This document shows positions 24,272 through 32,420 of a DNA stretch of 64,000 bases, piece after piece. This DNA comes from JAVKFF01 sp040226215 (GTDB taxonomy: Bacteria > Pseudomonadota > Alphaproteobacteria > DSM-16000 > Inquilinaceae). The position numbers were made by a program, and so were the translations under genes. The stretch's first letter is position 1, and the number at the start of each line of letters is the position of its first letter. A model generated the notes under the pieces. That model searched no databases and had not been told where the DNA came from. It saw nothing but the letters and a program-made list of their open reading frames with translations. The stretch covers positions 1 through 64,000 of the forward strand of contig JAVKFF010000144.1 of assembly GCA_040226215.1 (NCBI GenBank). Reading direction: 5' to 3'.

Positions 24272-25489
24272 TCAGTCAGCACCCAGGGGCGCGCCGTCGG
24301 CGGCGCGGTCGCGTCCGCGCGCCAACAGCCAGAGATTGGCCAGCACCACGACGCCGAGGAAGGGGATCACGCCGATCACCACGGCCTGCCAGCCAAGCGT
24401 GGCGTGCAGCACCCCCGACGACAGCGAAGCGAAGGCGACGACGGAGAACACCACAAAGTCGTTCAGCGCCTGCACCTTGTTGCGTTCCTCCGGCCGGTGG
24501 CATTCGGTCGCCAGGGTGGTGCCGCCGATGAACATGAAGTTCCAGGCGAGGCCGAGCAGCGCCAGCGAACCCCAGAAGTCCCAGACGCCGACGTCGATCA
24601 GGCCGAAGGCGATGGCGCCGACATTCAGGAGACAGCCGGTCAGGATAATCGTCTGCACGCCGAAGCGCTTGATCAGCGAGCCGGTGACGAAGCTGGGCGC
24701 GAACATGGCCAGCGCGTGCCACTGGATGACCCAGGCGGTGTCCTCGAAGCTGTGCGCGTAGTGGTCCATCGCCAGCGGCGTGGAGGTCATCAGCAGCGTC
24801 ATCATGCCGTAGCCGATGGCCGCCGAGAGCACCGCGACGATGAACAGCGGCTGGCTGGCGATCACCTTGAGCGGCCGCCCGTGATCGGCGCGCTGGGCCG
24901 CCGTCAGATTGGGAATGCGGATGAACTGCAGCACCACCATGACCATCAGGTAGAGCGCCGCGGTGGCGATGTAGCAGCCTAGGAAGAGATTGCCGGAGAT
25001 CAGGGTGCGCGTCTGGTTGGCGAGTTCGGGGCCCAGCACGGCGGCGATCACGCCGCCGGCCAGCACCAGGCTGATCGCCTTGGAACGGAAGCTCTCTGAG
25101 GCGGTATCGGCGGCGGCGAAGCGGTAGAGCTGGGTGACGCCGTTCTGCACGCCGATCAGCGCCGAGCCCAGCACGAACAGCCAGAAATCGCCCGACCAGA
25201 CGGCGAGCCCGGCGACCAGCGCGCCCGTCACGCCGATCGCCGCGCCGATGGTGAAGCCGGCGCGCCGGCCGATGCGCCGCATGATCAGCGAGGCCGGGAC
25301 AGTGGTCAGCATCACCGCGACGAAGGTCAGGCCGAGCGGCAGGGTGGCCAGGCTCTTGTCCTCGGCCAGGCTGTAGCCGACCAGGCCCGAGATGATCATC
25401 ATCATTGAGGTGGCCGACATGCCCAGCGCCATCGAGGTCGCCAGAAGGCCGACATTCATGATCGTCGGATCGCGGAATTGCTTGCTCAT
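24272..25489 (-). CDS. MFS transporter
   Basis: A 405-residue protein with about 12 hydrophobic segments. The TM2-TM3 loop reads MRRIGRRAGFTIGAAIG, a variant of the MFS motif A, and GSLIKRFGVQTIILTGCLLN is the second-half counterpart. The N-terminal half is Met-rich (MALGMSATSMMMIISGLVGY). Substrate unknown; the TM pattern is like uncharacterised drug- or metabolite-exporter MFS proteins in Rhodospirillales. ATG 25489 starts the first helix region; the frame remains open upstream but reads as Arg-rich non-coding sequence. No clear ribosome binding site. Confidence 0.85.
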   Translation of the reverse strand: MSKQFRDPTIMNVGLLATSMALGMSATSMMMIISGLVGYSLAEDKSLATLPLGLTFVAVMLTTVPASLIMRRIGRRAGFTIGAAIGVTGALVAGLAVWSGDFWLFVLGSALIGVQNGVTQLYRFAAADTASESFRSKAISLVLAGGVIAAVLGPELANQTRTLISGNLFLGCYIATAALYLMVMVVLQFIRIPNLTAAQRADHGRPLKVIASQPLFIVAVLSAAIGYGMMTLLMTSTPLAMDHYAHSFEDTAWVIQWHALAMFAPSFVTGSLIKRFGVQTIILTGCLLNVGAIAFGLIDVGVWDFWGSLALLGLAWNFMFIGGTTLATECHRPEERNKVQALNDFVVFSVVAFASLSSGVLHATLGWQAVVIGVIPFLGVVVLANLWLLARGRDRAADGAPLGAD

Positions 25490-25730
25490 GATTCGGGCAC
25501 CATGGCGACAGCCCCGCCGTCCGGCAAGCGACCGGCCGGCACACCCGCCATGCGACTGGCGCTGTATCGGGACAATCGCTGGCGGCCGACATCGGTCACG
25601 GATCCGGGACGCTCGGCCGCTCCTGGAAAGCAGGTACCGTCCGACCACGGACATCGCAGATCGTCCTTCGAGCATCCCCGCGCCTGCCCTAGTCTTGGTG
25701 CCGGCACACTGGCTTCCGTCACGGGGTGCG

Positions 25731-26246
25731 ATGAGCCTGAAGAACGAGCTGTACGCCGCCCTGCGCCAGTATGATGGCCGGGCGCTGACGATCCTGTCCG
25801 AAGCCGCGGCCCGGTTCGGGCAACGGCCAGGCTATCTCGGCGCACTGATCGATCTTGCGCCGAACCGGGTGCGGTTCGTCTCGGCGGGCGCGACCTGGAT
25901 GCTGAAGGCGGCGCTGGAGGGCGGCAGTCGGCTGACACCGCCGCAGACTGCCCGACTGCTTGGCAAACTCGACGGGATCACCGCCTGGCAGGCGCGGCTC
26001 CATGTCTGCCAGGTCTCCTGCCGCTTGGATGTGCCGGAAGAACACCAGGCCGCGTTTCGCCGCTGGCTGACACCGCTTCTGGCTGCCGAACGGCCCTTTC
26101 TTCGGGCATGGGCGCTCGATGCCCTGTGCCGGTTAGACGCGACGCATTGCGAGACGCTGCTCGACCGGATGGCCGAAGATCCGGCCGCCTCGGTCCGTGC
26201 CCGAGTCCGCAACCTGCGAGGGAAGCTGGCGCCGCGTCCGGGTTGA
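25731..26246 (+). CDS. Unknown alpha-helical protein
   Basis: A 171-residue protein I cannot assign. It appears all-helical: KNELYAALRQYDGRALTILSEAAARFG, GATWMLKAALEGG, WLTPLLAAERPFLRAWALDALCRLD and LLDRMAEDPAASVRARVRNLRGKL. The spacing and the ASVRARV motif resemble HEAT/ARM-like repeats of scaffold proteins. No signal peptide or membrane segment. ATG 25731 is the first start giving a sensible N-terminus; GGGGTG lies upstream. It is divergent from the MFS gene and is followed 100 bp later by the palindrome-controlled DUF2975 gene, which is probably a separate unit. Confidence 0.6.
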   Translation: MSLKNELYAALRQYDGRALTILSEAAARFGQRPGYLGALIDLAPNRVRFVSAGATWMLKAALEGGSRLTPPQTARLLGKLDGITAWQARLHVCQVSCRLDVPEEHQAAFRRWLTPLLAAERPFLRAWALDALCRLDATHCETLLDRMAEDPAASVRARVRNLRGKLAPRPG

Positions 26247-26283
26247 CCAGGGCGGTGCCAAATCAGAATGGGGCCGAACCGCA

Positions 26284-26312
26284 TTGCGCCTGACGCGATG
26301 ATCGGTTAATGT
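26284..26312 (+). promoter_or_regulatory. Candidate promoter of the DUF2975/Xre pair
   Basis: TTGCGC (26284-26289) followed after 16-17 bp by TTAATG/TAATGT (26306-26312). The expected start, near 26318-26320, places the 19-bp palindrome within the first ~25 transcribed bases, a common position for a repressor site. Confidence 0.4.
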
Positions 26313-26325
26313 CCAGCCATCATCA

Positions 26326-26344
26326 ATTAAAGTCGGACTTTAAT
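26326..26344. promoter_or_regulatory. Perfect 19-bp palindrome, likely operator
   Basis: ATTAAAGTCGGACTTTAAT: two perfect 9-bp arms around a single central G, AT-rich in a GC-rich genome. It ends 2 bp before the ATG of the DUF2975 gene and overlaps its ribosome-binding region. The Xre-type regulator encoded next is the obvious candidate to bind it. Confidence 0.7.
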
Positions 26345-26346
26345 GC

Positions 26347-26853
26347 ATGAGCCTTTCATATGAACTGCGGGCGCTCAGTTCCGTCTCCCTCGTGGCGTGC
26401 CGCGTCGCCGCCGTCCTGCTTCCCGTCCTGGCCGGGCTGGTCTGGTTCTTCGGCGGGCTCGGCACCCTCCTGCCGCTGCTCGAAGCCGACCAGGGGGCAG
26501 TGTCTCCACTCCATTGGCTGGGGCCGAGCATGGTGCTGCTGATGGCCTTCGTCGCGTCGGGCGGCCTCTGGTCGCTCTCGAACGCGTTCGCGGAGTTCGC
26601 CGCCGGCGTCGTCTTCACGCCGAGGGCGGCCTCGGCGGTCCGCGGCTTCTCATGGACGTTGGTGATCCTGGCGATACTCGACGCGCTGTCACGGGCGCTT
26701 GTCGTGGCGCTGGACGGGCGGAGCTTCTGGGCCGAACTGTTCGTCGACATCAGGACCATCGGCTTTCTGGTCGTCGCCCTCTTTCTGGCGGTCGTCGCCC
26801 AGGCCCTGGTCGAAGGCACTCGGCTGACCGAAGACAACCAAAGCATCATCTGA
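26347..26853 (+). CDS. DUF2975 membrane protein
   Basis: A 168-residue integral membrane protein with four predicted helices: LVACRVAAVLLPVLAGLVWFF, LGPSMVLLMAFVASGGLWSL, RGFSWTLVILAILDALSRAL and TIGFLVVALFLAVVAQALVEG. The last, ending in LVEGTRLTEDNQSII, matches DUF2975 (YoaS-type) proteins, whose C-termini commonly read like EG..L.EE.dltI. The family is nearly always paired with a small Xre-type regulator, as here. Function unknown; a role in membrane-signal sensing for the partner regulator is speculative. The stop overlaps the partner ATG. The start abuts the palindrome. Confidence 0.88.
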   Translation: MSLSYELRALSSVSLVACRVAAVLLPVLAGLVWFFGGLGTLLPLLEADQGAVSPLHWLGPSMVLLMAFVASGGLWSLSNAFAEFAAGVVFTPRAASAVRGFSWTLVILAILDALSRALVVALDGRSFWAELFVDIRTIGFLVVALFLAVVAQALVEGTRLTEDNQSII

Positions 26854-27056
26854 TGGCGATCCTCGTTCGTCTCGACGTCATGCTGGCGCGCAGAAAGATG
26901 CAATCCAAGGAACTGGCGCGAGAGATCGGTCTGAGCGAGCAGAGCCTGTCGATTCTGAAGACGGGCCGCGCGCGCGGTATCCGGTTCGAAACGCTCGACA
27001 AGATCTGCGGCGTTCTCGATTGCCAGCCCGGCGACATCCTGGAGCGTGCGCCCTGA
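26853..27056 (+). CDS. Xre-family helix-turn-helix regulator (YozG-like)
   Basis: A 67-residue protein made of a single HTH_XRE/HTH_26 domain: MAILVRLDVMLARRKMQSKELAREIGLSEQSLSILKTGRARGI, with the recognition helix around SEQSLSILKTG, then RFETLDKICGVLDCQPGDILER. The form matches YozG-type regulators partnered with DUF2975 proteins. ATG 26853 overlaps the DUF2975 stop (TGATG), so translation is coupled. It probably binds the 19-bp palindrome at 26326 and represses its own operon; that is inference from arrangement. Confidence 0.93.
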   Translation: MAILVRLDVMLARRKMQSKELAREIGLSEQSLSILKTGRARGIRFETLDKICGVLDCQPGDILERAP

Positions 27057-27060
27057 CCAT

Positions 27061-27093
27061 CCGGTCTTCTCACACCGGATCTTCTCACACCGG
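27061..27093. repeat. Short CCGGTCTTCTCACA direct repeat
   Basis: CCGGTCTTCTCACA (27061-27074), CCGGATCTTCTCACA (27075-27089) and a third CCGG follow directly after the Xre gene stop. A two-and-a-bit copy tandem repeat; no terminator shape. Confidence 0.6.
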
Positions 27094-27199
27094 ACAGGGC
27101 GACCCGCGGGCAGAGGGCCATCCCGCGCAGCGATGACGCCACGATCCCCGGCGATGCCTCTGGGCATCAACCGGGGAGCGCGGCAAGCGCGCCGGCCGG

Positions 27200-28171
27200 C
27201 TAGTAGTGGCGCCAGCCGCTGAGCCGCTCCTCGATGTCCCCGTCGCGCCCGCGGAAATGGACGCCGCTGCCCTCGCCGACGCGGCCGATGCGGCTGATGG
27301 CGACGCCGTGCCTGGCGGCGAGCGCCGCGACCTGATCCGCCTGTTCCGGCGGCGCGGTGAACAGGATCTCGTAGTCGTCGCCGCCCGAGGCCGCCTCCAG
27401 GAACAGGTCGATGTCCTCGGCGATCAGCGCCGCGGCCGCATCGGAAAGCGGCAGGCGGTCGAGCGCCACGTCGATGGCGACGCCGCTCGCCCGGGCGATG
27501 TGGGCGACGTCGCCGCCGAGCCCGTCCGACACGTCCATCGCAGCGCCCGCGACGCCGATCAGGTCCGGCCCCAGCGCGACAGGCGGTTCGGGCAGGTGAT
27601 AGCGGCCGGTCAGGAAGGTGGCCGCGTCGGGCGCGGCGACCAGCCTGCCCTTGAGGATGGCGAGCCCCAGCACCGCGTCCCCCACCGTGCCCGTCACCCA
27701 GAGGTCGTGTCCCGGCCGGGCGCCATCGCGCCTCAGGCAGGCGCCGGCGGGCAGCGTGCCGAGCATGGTCACCGACAGCACCGCCGGCCCCTCGGTCCTG
27801 ACCGAATCGCCGCCAAGCAGCGCGATACCGTAGCGCTCCTGATCCGCCTTCAGGCCGCGCGCGAACCCGGCGATCCAGTCCTCGCCCAGCGATTCAGGCA
27901 ACGCCAGCGTCAGCAGATAGTGGCGTGGCGTGGCGCCCTTGGCCGCCAGATCGCTCAGGTTGACGCGCAGCAGCTTGCGCGCCAGCCGGGCCGGGTCCTC
28001 GCCCCGCAGATAGTGCGTGCCCTCGACCATGGCGTCGGTGGTGACGACCGCCTCCTCGCCGGCGGTCAACGCGAACACGGCGGCATCGTCCTTGAGGCCG
28101 GCGGCGCCCGCATCCGTCGCCAGCGGCGCGAAATAGGTCGCGATGCGCTCGAACTCGCCCCTGCCAGCCAT
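27200..28171 (-). CDS. thiL: Thiamine-monophosphate kinase
   Basis: ThiL (323 aa) phosphorylates thiamine monophosphate to the active cofactor TPP. The PurM-like fold is visible in FERIATYFAPLA at the N-terminus, LKDDAAVFALTAGEEAVVTTDAMVEGTHY (metal ligands), GATPRHYLLTLALPE, IALLGGDSVRTEGP and MDVSDGLGGDVAHIARASGVAIDV. It is the last gene of the riboflavin group, 19 bp after nusB, a standard alphaproteobacterial order. ATG 28171 has GGAGA upstream. A GC hairpin near 27151-27178 follows the gene but lacks a T run. Confidence 0.96.
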   Translation of the reverse strand: MAGRGEFERIATYFAPLATDAGAAGLKDDAAVFALTAGEEAVVTTDAMVEGTHYLRGEDPARLARKLLRVNLSDLAAKGATPRHYLLTLALPESLGEDWIAGFARGLKADQERYGIALLGGDSVRTEGPAVLSVTMLGTLPAGACLRRDGARPGHDLWVTGTVGDAVLGLAILKGRLVAAPDAATFLTGRYHLPEPPVALGPDLIGVAGAAMDVSDGLGGDVAHIARASGVAIDVALDRLPLSDAAAALIAEDIDLFLEAASGGDDYEILFTAPPEQADQVAALAARHGVAISRIGRVGEGSGVHFRGRDGDIEERLSGWRHY

Positions 28172-28190
28172 GGGGTCTCCTCAACGCCGC

Positions 28191-28673
28191 TCAGCGGGCG
28201 GCGGTCATCTCGTCGGGACGCAGTGTCCGGGCCACCCGGTCCATCACCGCGTTGACGATGCCCGGCTCCTTCTCGGAGAAGAAGGCATGCGCCAGGTCGA
28301 CATAGTCGGTGATGATGATGCGGGCGTCGGTCGCCGGCTTCTCCAGCAGTTCCCAGGTGCCGGCGCGCAGGATCAGGCGCAGCAGCAGCTCCAGCCGGTC
28401 GGGCGTGTACCCCTTGGACAGCGCCGCGCCGAAGAGCCCGTCGACGTCCGCCGTGCGCGCCGAAACACCGCGCACGATCTCGCCGAACAGCGGCCGGTCG
28501 GGGTCGATCAGCCGGTCGCCGTCCTGCTCGCCGCCCAGGCGATGGCGCACGAAATCCTTGAGCACGTCGTCGACCGGTTGGCCGGTCTGCGCGATCTGGT
28601 ACAGCGCCTGCACCGCGTATAGCCGCGCCGCCGATCGTCGCGCCGTCGTCGATGTGGTCTGGTCGCTGGTCAT
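28191..28673 (-). CDS. nusB: Transcription antitermination factor NusB
   Basis: NusB (160 aa) binds boxA RNA with S10 in rRNA antitermination. The family core is ARRSAARLYAVQALYQIAQTG, then LDRVEL-like DRLELLLRLILRAGTWELLEKPATDARIIITDYVDLAHAFFSEKEPGIVNAVMDRVAR, which is well conserved. The start is uncertain: ATG 28673 gives the usual short leader; a GTG at 28700 would add nine residues. Neither has a good ribosome binding site, so coupling to ribH upstream (41 bp or less) may drive translation. Confidence 0.95.
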   Translation of the reverse strand: MTSDQTTSTTARRSAARLYAVQALYQIAQTGQPVDDVLKDFVRHRLGGEQDGDRLIDPDRPLFGEIVRGVSARTADVDGLFGAALSKGYTPDRLELLLRLILRAGTWELLEKPATDARIIITDYVDLAHAFFSEKEPGIVNAVMDRVARTLRPDEMTAAR

Positions 28674-28713
28674 CGCGCTGGCATTCGCTTCTCGGGACAC
28701 GCTCGATAGGGGC

Positions 28714-29157
28714 TCAGGGATCGATGCCGGCGAGCTGGCGGCGCAGCGACACCATGGCCAGGCAGGCCTCCGCCGCGTCCCGGCCCTTGTTCTTCTCCGT
28801 CCGCCGGGCCCTGGCCCAGGCCTGCGCGCCGTTCTCCACGGTCAGGATGCCATAGCCGATCGGCAGTCGCCGCGCGATCGCCAGGTCCTGCAGGCCCCGC
28901 GCGCTCTCGCCGCAGACGTAGTCATAGTGCGTGGTCTCGCCCCGGATCACGCAACCCAGCGCGACGAAGCCGTCATAGCGCTCGGTATCGGCCGCCATGG
29001 CGATGGCCGCCGGGATCTCGAAGGCGCCGGGCACCCAGATGCGCTGATGCGTCGCCCCGGCATCGTCCAGCGCCTCCTTGGCGCCGGTGAACAGCTCGTC
29101 GGAGATGTCCTGGTAGAAGCGGGCTTCCACGATCAGGACGTGCGGGGCTTCGGCCAT
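28714..29157 (-). CDS. ribH: 6,7-dimethyl-8-ribityllumazine synthase
   Basis: Lumazine synthase (147 aa), the penultimate riboflavin step, condensing the RibB product with the pyrimidine from RibD. Motifs: VLIVEARFYQDISDELFTGA, WVPGAFEIPAAIAMA, FVALGCVIRGETTHYDYVCGES (catalytic His in TTHYD) and PIGYGILTVENGAQAWARA. It starts 13 bp after ribB. The length and motifs suit the standard 5- or 60-subunit enzyme. Confidence 0.97.
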   Translation of the reverse strand: MAEAPHVLIVEARFYQDISDELFTGAKEALDDAGATHQRIWVPGAFEIPAAIAMAADTERYDGFVALGCVIRGETTHYDYVCGESARGLQDLAIARRLPIGYGILTVENGAQAWARARRTEKNKGRDAAEACLAMVSLRRQLAGIDP

Positions 29158-29170
29158 CGCCAGCTCGTCG

Positions 29171-30364
29171 TCAGAGGTTGATCGGCCGTCGGCCGGTGAT
29201 AGTCAGACCATAGCCTTCCAGGCCGATGATCGTCTTGTCCGTATTCGACAGGAGTTCCATGTGGTGAACGCCGAGGTCCAGCAGGATCTGCGCGCCGATG
29301 CCGTAATCCCGCAGTTCCGGCTTGCCCGAGCGCGGCACGTCCTCGCCGGCCTCCAGCGCGTTCAGCCGCCGGGTCAGGCTGTCGGGCCGGGGCTCGCGGA
29401 TCAGCACCACGACGCCCCGTCCCTCCTCGCCGATCAGTCGCATCGCCGTCTGCAGGTCGCCCGAGGGCGCGCCGCCGACGCCCAGCACGTCGCTCAGCAC
29501 GTTGAGCGCGTGCATGCGCACCAGCACCGGCCCCGGCGCCGCCAGGTCGCCCTTCACCAGGGCAATGTGCTCGGCATACTGCACCGTGTTGACGTAGACG
29601 ATCATGCGCCACTCGCCGCCATAGCGGCTCTCGACCGTGTTCTCCACCTCGCGTCGGATCATCCGCTCCTGACGCCGACGATAGCGGATCAGGTCGGCGA
29701 TCGTGCCGACCTTCAGCCCGTGATACTGGGCGAAGCGCACCAGGTCGGGCAGGCGTGCCATGCTGCCGTCGTCGTTCATGATCTCGCAGATCACCGCCGA
29801 CGGGTTCAGCCCGGCCAGCCGCGACAGGTCGACCGAGGCCTCGGTATGGCCGGCGCGCACCAGCACGCCGCCGTCGCGGGCCAGCAGCGGGAAGACGTGC
29901 CCCGGCGTCGCCAGGTCGTCGCGTCCCATGGCGGGATCGATGGCGACGGCCACCGTGCGCGCCCGGTCGGCGGCGGAGATGCCGGTCGTCACCCCCTCCT
30001 TCGCCTCGATGGAAAGGGTGAAGGCCGTGCCGTGGCGCGAGGCGTTGGTCTGCTCCATCAGCGGCAGGCCCAGCTTCTCGATGCGGCCACGCTCCAGCGC
30101 CAGGCAGATCAGCCCGCGGCCGTGCTTGGCCATGAAGTTGATGGCCTCGGCGTCCGCCTTCTCCGCCGGGATCACCAGGTCGCCCTCGTTCTCCCGGTCC
30201 TCGTCGTCGACCAGGATGAACATGCGGCCCTGGCGTGCCTCCTCGATGATGTCCTCGATGGGCGAGAGGAACTCCTGGTCCTCCGCGCTCAGCCGCTGTT
30301 CCATGGCCCGCGCGATGCTGGCCTTGGAGACGATGCCCGGTTGCGGGCTGCCGGCGGTGTTCAT
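29171..30364 (-). CDS. ribB: 3,4-dihydroxy-2-butanone-4-phosphate synthase fused to a degenerate GTP cyclohydrolase II domain
   Basis: 397 aa. Residues ~30-230 are an intact RibB domain: ARQGRMFILVDDEDRENEGDLV, NFMAKHGRGLICLAL, TNASRHGTAFTLSIEA, GRDDLATPGHVFPL and RAGHTEASVDL. It makes the four-carbon riboflavin precursor from ribulose-5-phosphate. The second half is laid out like RibA and keeps RDYGIGAQILLDLGVHHMELLSN and GLEGYGL. However, the zinc segment (VRMHALNVLSDVLGVG) has none of the three Cys ligands, and the RGHEGRGIG motif is replaced by REPRPDSLT. GTP cyclohydrolase activity is therefore not expected; it fits the RibBX class. A true ribA must lie elsewhere. The start overlaps the ribE stop. 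Confidence 0.93.
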   Translation of the reverse strand: MNTAGSPQPGIVSKASIARAMEQRLSAEDQEFLSPIEDIIEEARQGRMFILVDDEDRENEGDLVIPAEKADAEAINFMAKHGRGLICLALERGRIEKLGLPLMEQTNASRHGTAFTLSIEAKEGVTTGISAADRARTVAVAIDPAMGRDDLATPGHVFPLLARDGGVLVRAGHTEASVDLSRLAGLNPSAVICEIMNDDGSMARLPDLVRFAQYHGLKVGTIADLIRYRRRQERMIRREVENTVESRYGGEWRMIVYVNTVQYAEHIALVKGDLAAPGPVLVRMHALNVLSDVLGVGGAPSGDLQTAMRLIGEEGRGVVVLIREPRPDSLTRRLNALEAGEDVPRSGKPELRDYGIGAQILLDLGVHHMELLSNTDKTIIGLEGYGLTITGRRPINL

Positions 30365-30981
30365 CCCTGGTGCTCCGACCACTCGTTCAGGCGGGCGACA
30401 TAGCGCGCCAGCATGTCCACCTCAAGGTTTACCGAATCGCCGACGCGCACGCCCGGCCGCTCGTCGCCCGGTGCGGTGAAGGTGGTCATCGCCTGGGTGT
30501 GGGGAATGATGTTGACGCCGAACACGGCGCCGTCCACCTCGTTCACCGTCAGCGAGACGCCGTTCAGCGCCACCGAGCCCTTGGGTGCGATGAAGCGGGC
30601 GAGCGCCTCGGGCACCTCGAAGCGCCAGCGCACGGACCCGCCTTCCGGCTCGGCGGCGACGACCGTCGCCAGCCCGTCCACATGGCCGTAGACCAGATGG
30701 CCGCCGATCTCGTCGCCGAGCCGCATGGAGCGCTCCAGGTTGATCGCATGTCCCTCGCGCCAGCCGCCGAGCGTTGTCTTCGACAGGGTCTCGGCCGAGA
30801 CGTCGACGGCGAAGCGCCCCGCGGCCTTCTCCACCACCGTCAGGCAGACCCCGTCGCAGGCGATCGAGGCGCCGAGATCGATGGTCGCGGTATCGAAGCG
30901 GGTCTCGATCACCAGGCGGCGGTCGCCCCGCTCCTCGAGCGCCGCGAGGCGGCCGATATCGCTGATAATACCTGTGAACAT
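30361..30981 (-). CDS. ribE: Riboflavin synthase alpha subunit
   Basis: Riboflavin synthase (206 aa) dismutates two lumazine molecules to riboflavin. It has two lumazine-binding barrels: MFTGIISDIGRLAALEE with IACDGVCLTVVEKAAGRFAVDV and LGDEIGGHLVYGHVDG; then the repeat with GSVALNGVSLTVNEVDGAVFGVNIIPHTQ. A C-terminal helix, VNLEVDMLARYVARL, mediates trimerisation. ATG 30981 has GAGGAAC upstream; the stop overlaps the ribB ATG (ATGA). It lies 26 bp downstream of the M20 peptidase gene that interrupts the ribD-ribE pair. Confidence 0.97.
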   Translation of the reverse strand: MFTGIISDIGRLAALEERGDRRLVIETRFDTATIDLGASIACDGVCLTVVEKAAGRFAVDVSAETLSKTTLGGWREGHAINLERSMRLGDEIGGHLVYGHVDGLATVVAAEPEGGSVRWRFEVPEALARFIAPKGSVALNGVSLTVNEVDGAVFGVNIIPHTQAMTTFTAPGDERPGVRVGDSVNLEVDMLARYVARLNEWSEHQG

Positions 30982-31007
30982 GGCGGCGCAAGTTCCTCGA
31001 AATAAAC

Positions 31008-32420
31008 CTATCTTCTGCGTGGAAGCAGATCTGGCGGCAGACCCTGGCCAAGCCGCCAGAACAGTCCGGTCATGATCGCCAGGCCCTCCCGCGCGACGGG
31101 CTCGAGCAGGTGCTCGTCCGGTCCGTGCTGGCCGCAGCCGGTGTAGCTGTGCGGCACCCACAAGGTGGGCATGCCGAGGTCGTCGGCAAGCACATCGGTC
31201 GGCAGGGAGCCGCCGGCATTGGGCAGCACCGCCGTCGGCTTGCCGCTGATCGCCGCCATCTCGTCGGCCACCAGGCGCGCCAGCGGGTCGGCCGGCGACA
31301 GCCTTGTGGCCCGGAACATCGGCTCTTCCGGCGCCTCGATCGCCACATCGGCGAAGCCCCGCTCGTCGAGGAAGCGCCGCAGCGCCGGCATCAGCGCGGC
31401 CACCTCCGTGCCCACGACGGTGCGGATCTGGCACTGCGCCACGGCCTGCGGCGGGATGGCGTTGACCGGCGCGACCGGGTCGCCCGCCCCCAGCGCCAGC
31501 ACCTCGAAGGTGTTCCAGCCGAAGACCCGCTCGGCCGGGGTCAGACCCTCGGCCCCCCAGTGCGGATCGACATGCTCCCCCCGCGGCTCGATGTCGGCCA
31601 GCGCGGCGCGGACCTCCTCGGTCAGGCTGTCGGGTGCCCAGGCCGCCACCGCGCAGCGGCCGTTCGCATCGATGATCGCGGCGATGGCATTGGCCAGGAT
31701 CGTCGCCGGGTTGCGGGCGAGGCCGCCCCAATTGCCCGAGTGCAGCCCGCCCTCGCGCAGCTTCAGGCGCAGCGCGAAGTTGAGCGCACCGCGCGTGCCC
31801 AGCACCAGCGTCGGCCGCTCCGGATCGAGGCGGGGTCCGTCGGAGGCGAGCACGAAATCGGCCTGGATGGCCTCGCGCTCGGCCAGGCAGATCGTCCTGA
31901 GCCCGGGCGAGCCGGTCTCCTCGGAGGAGTCGATCAGCCAGCGCAGGTTGAAGCCGAGCCGGCCACGCGTCGCCAGCACCGCTGCCAGAGCGGCGAGGAC
32001 GATGGAGTGCTGGCCCTTATTGTCGGCCGTGCCCCGGCCGTACCAGCGCTCGCCCACACGCGTCATGCGCCACGGATCGCGGCCGTCCGACCACGCCCCC
32101 TCCATGCCCGGCACCACGTCGGCATGGCCGTAGCACAGCACGGTCGGCAGGGCCGGATCCTCGTCCCTGGCGCCGATCAGCACCGGCGAGCCCGGCGCCT
32201 CCGGGTTGGCGACCTCGCGGACGGCGCAGCCCAGCGCCTCCAGGGCCGGATGCATCTCCCGGTCCAGATAGGCACGGATCGCCGGATGGCCGCGGTCGGC
32301 ATCCGCCGCCACCGTGGGCAAGGCGACCCGGCGCGCCAGGGTCTCGTAGAACCCGCCATCGTCGAACCCGGCCAGCGCGCGGGCCATCGCCGCCTCCGCC
32401 GAGGCGCCGTCAGGTAACAT
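31008..32420 (-). CDS. M20 family metallopeptidase inside the riboflavin operon
   Basis: A 470-residue M20 (ArgE/DapE/CNDP-like) dizinc peptidase. Metal and catalytic motifs are LCYGHADVVPG (first His and catalytic Asp), WYGRGTADNKGQ (bridging Asp), IDSSEETGSPGL (catalytic Glu-Glu) and a C-terminal PHSYTGCGQHGPDEHLLE (last His). It resembles dipeptidases of ~460-480 aa; the substrate is unknown. ATG 32420 overlaps the ribD stop by 11 bp and follows GGGGTGG; ribE starts 26 bp later. It thus appears co-transcribed with riboflavin genes although it has no known part in that pathway. Confidence 0.9.
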   Translation of the reverse strand: MLPDGASAEAAMARALAGFDDGGFYETLARRVALPTVAADADRGHPAIRAYLDREMHPALEALGCAVREVANPEAPGSPVLIGARDEDPALPTVLCYGHADVVPGMEGAWSDGRDPWRMTRVGERWYGRGTADNKGQHSIVLAALAAVLATRGRLGFNLRWLIDSSEETGSPGLRTICLAEREAIQADFVLASDGPRLDPERPTLVLGTRGALNFALRLKLREGGLHSGNWGGLARNPATILANAIAAIIDANGRCAVAAWAPDSLTEEVRAALADIEPRGEHVDPHWGAEGLTPAERVFGWNTFEVLALGAGDPVAPVNAIPPQAVAQCQIRTVVGTEVAALMPALRRFLDERGFADVAIEAPEEPMFRATRLSPADPLARLVADEMAAISGKPTAVLPNAGGSLPTDVLADDLGMPTLWVPHSYTGCGQHGPDEHLLEPVAREGLAIMTGLFWRLGQGLPPDLLPRRR

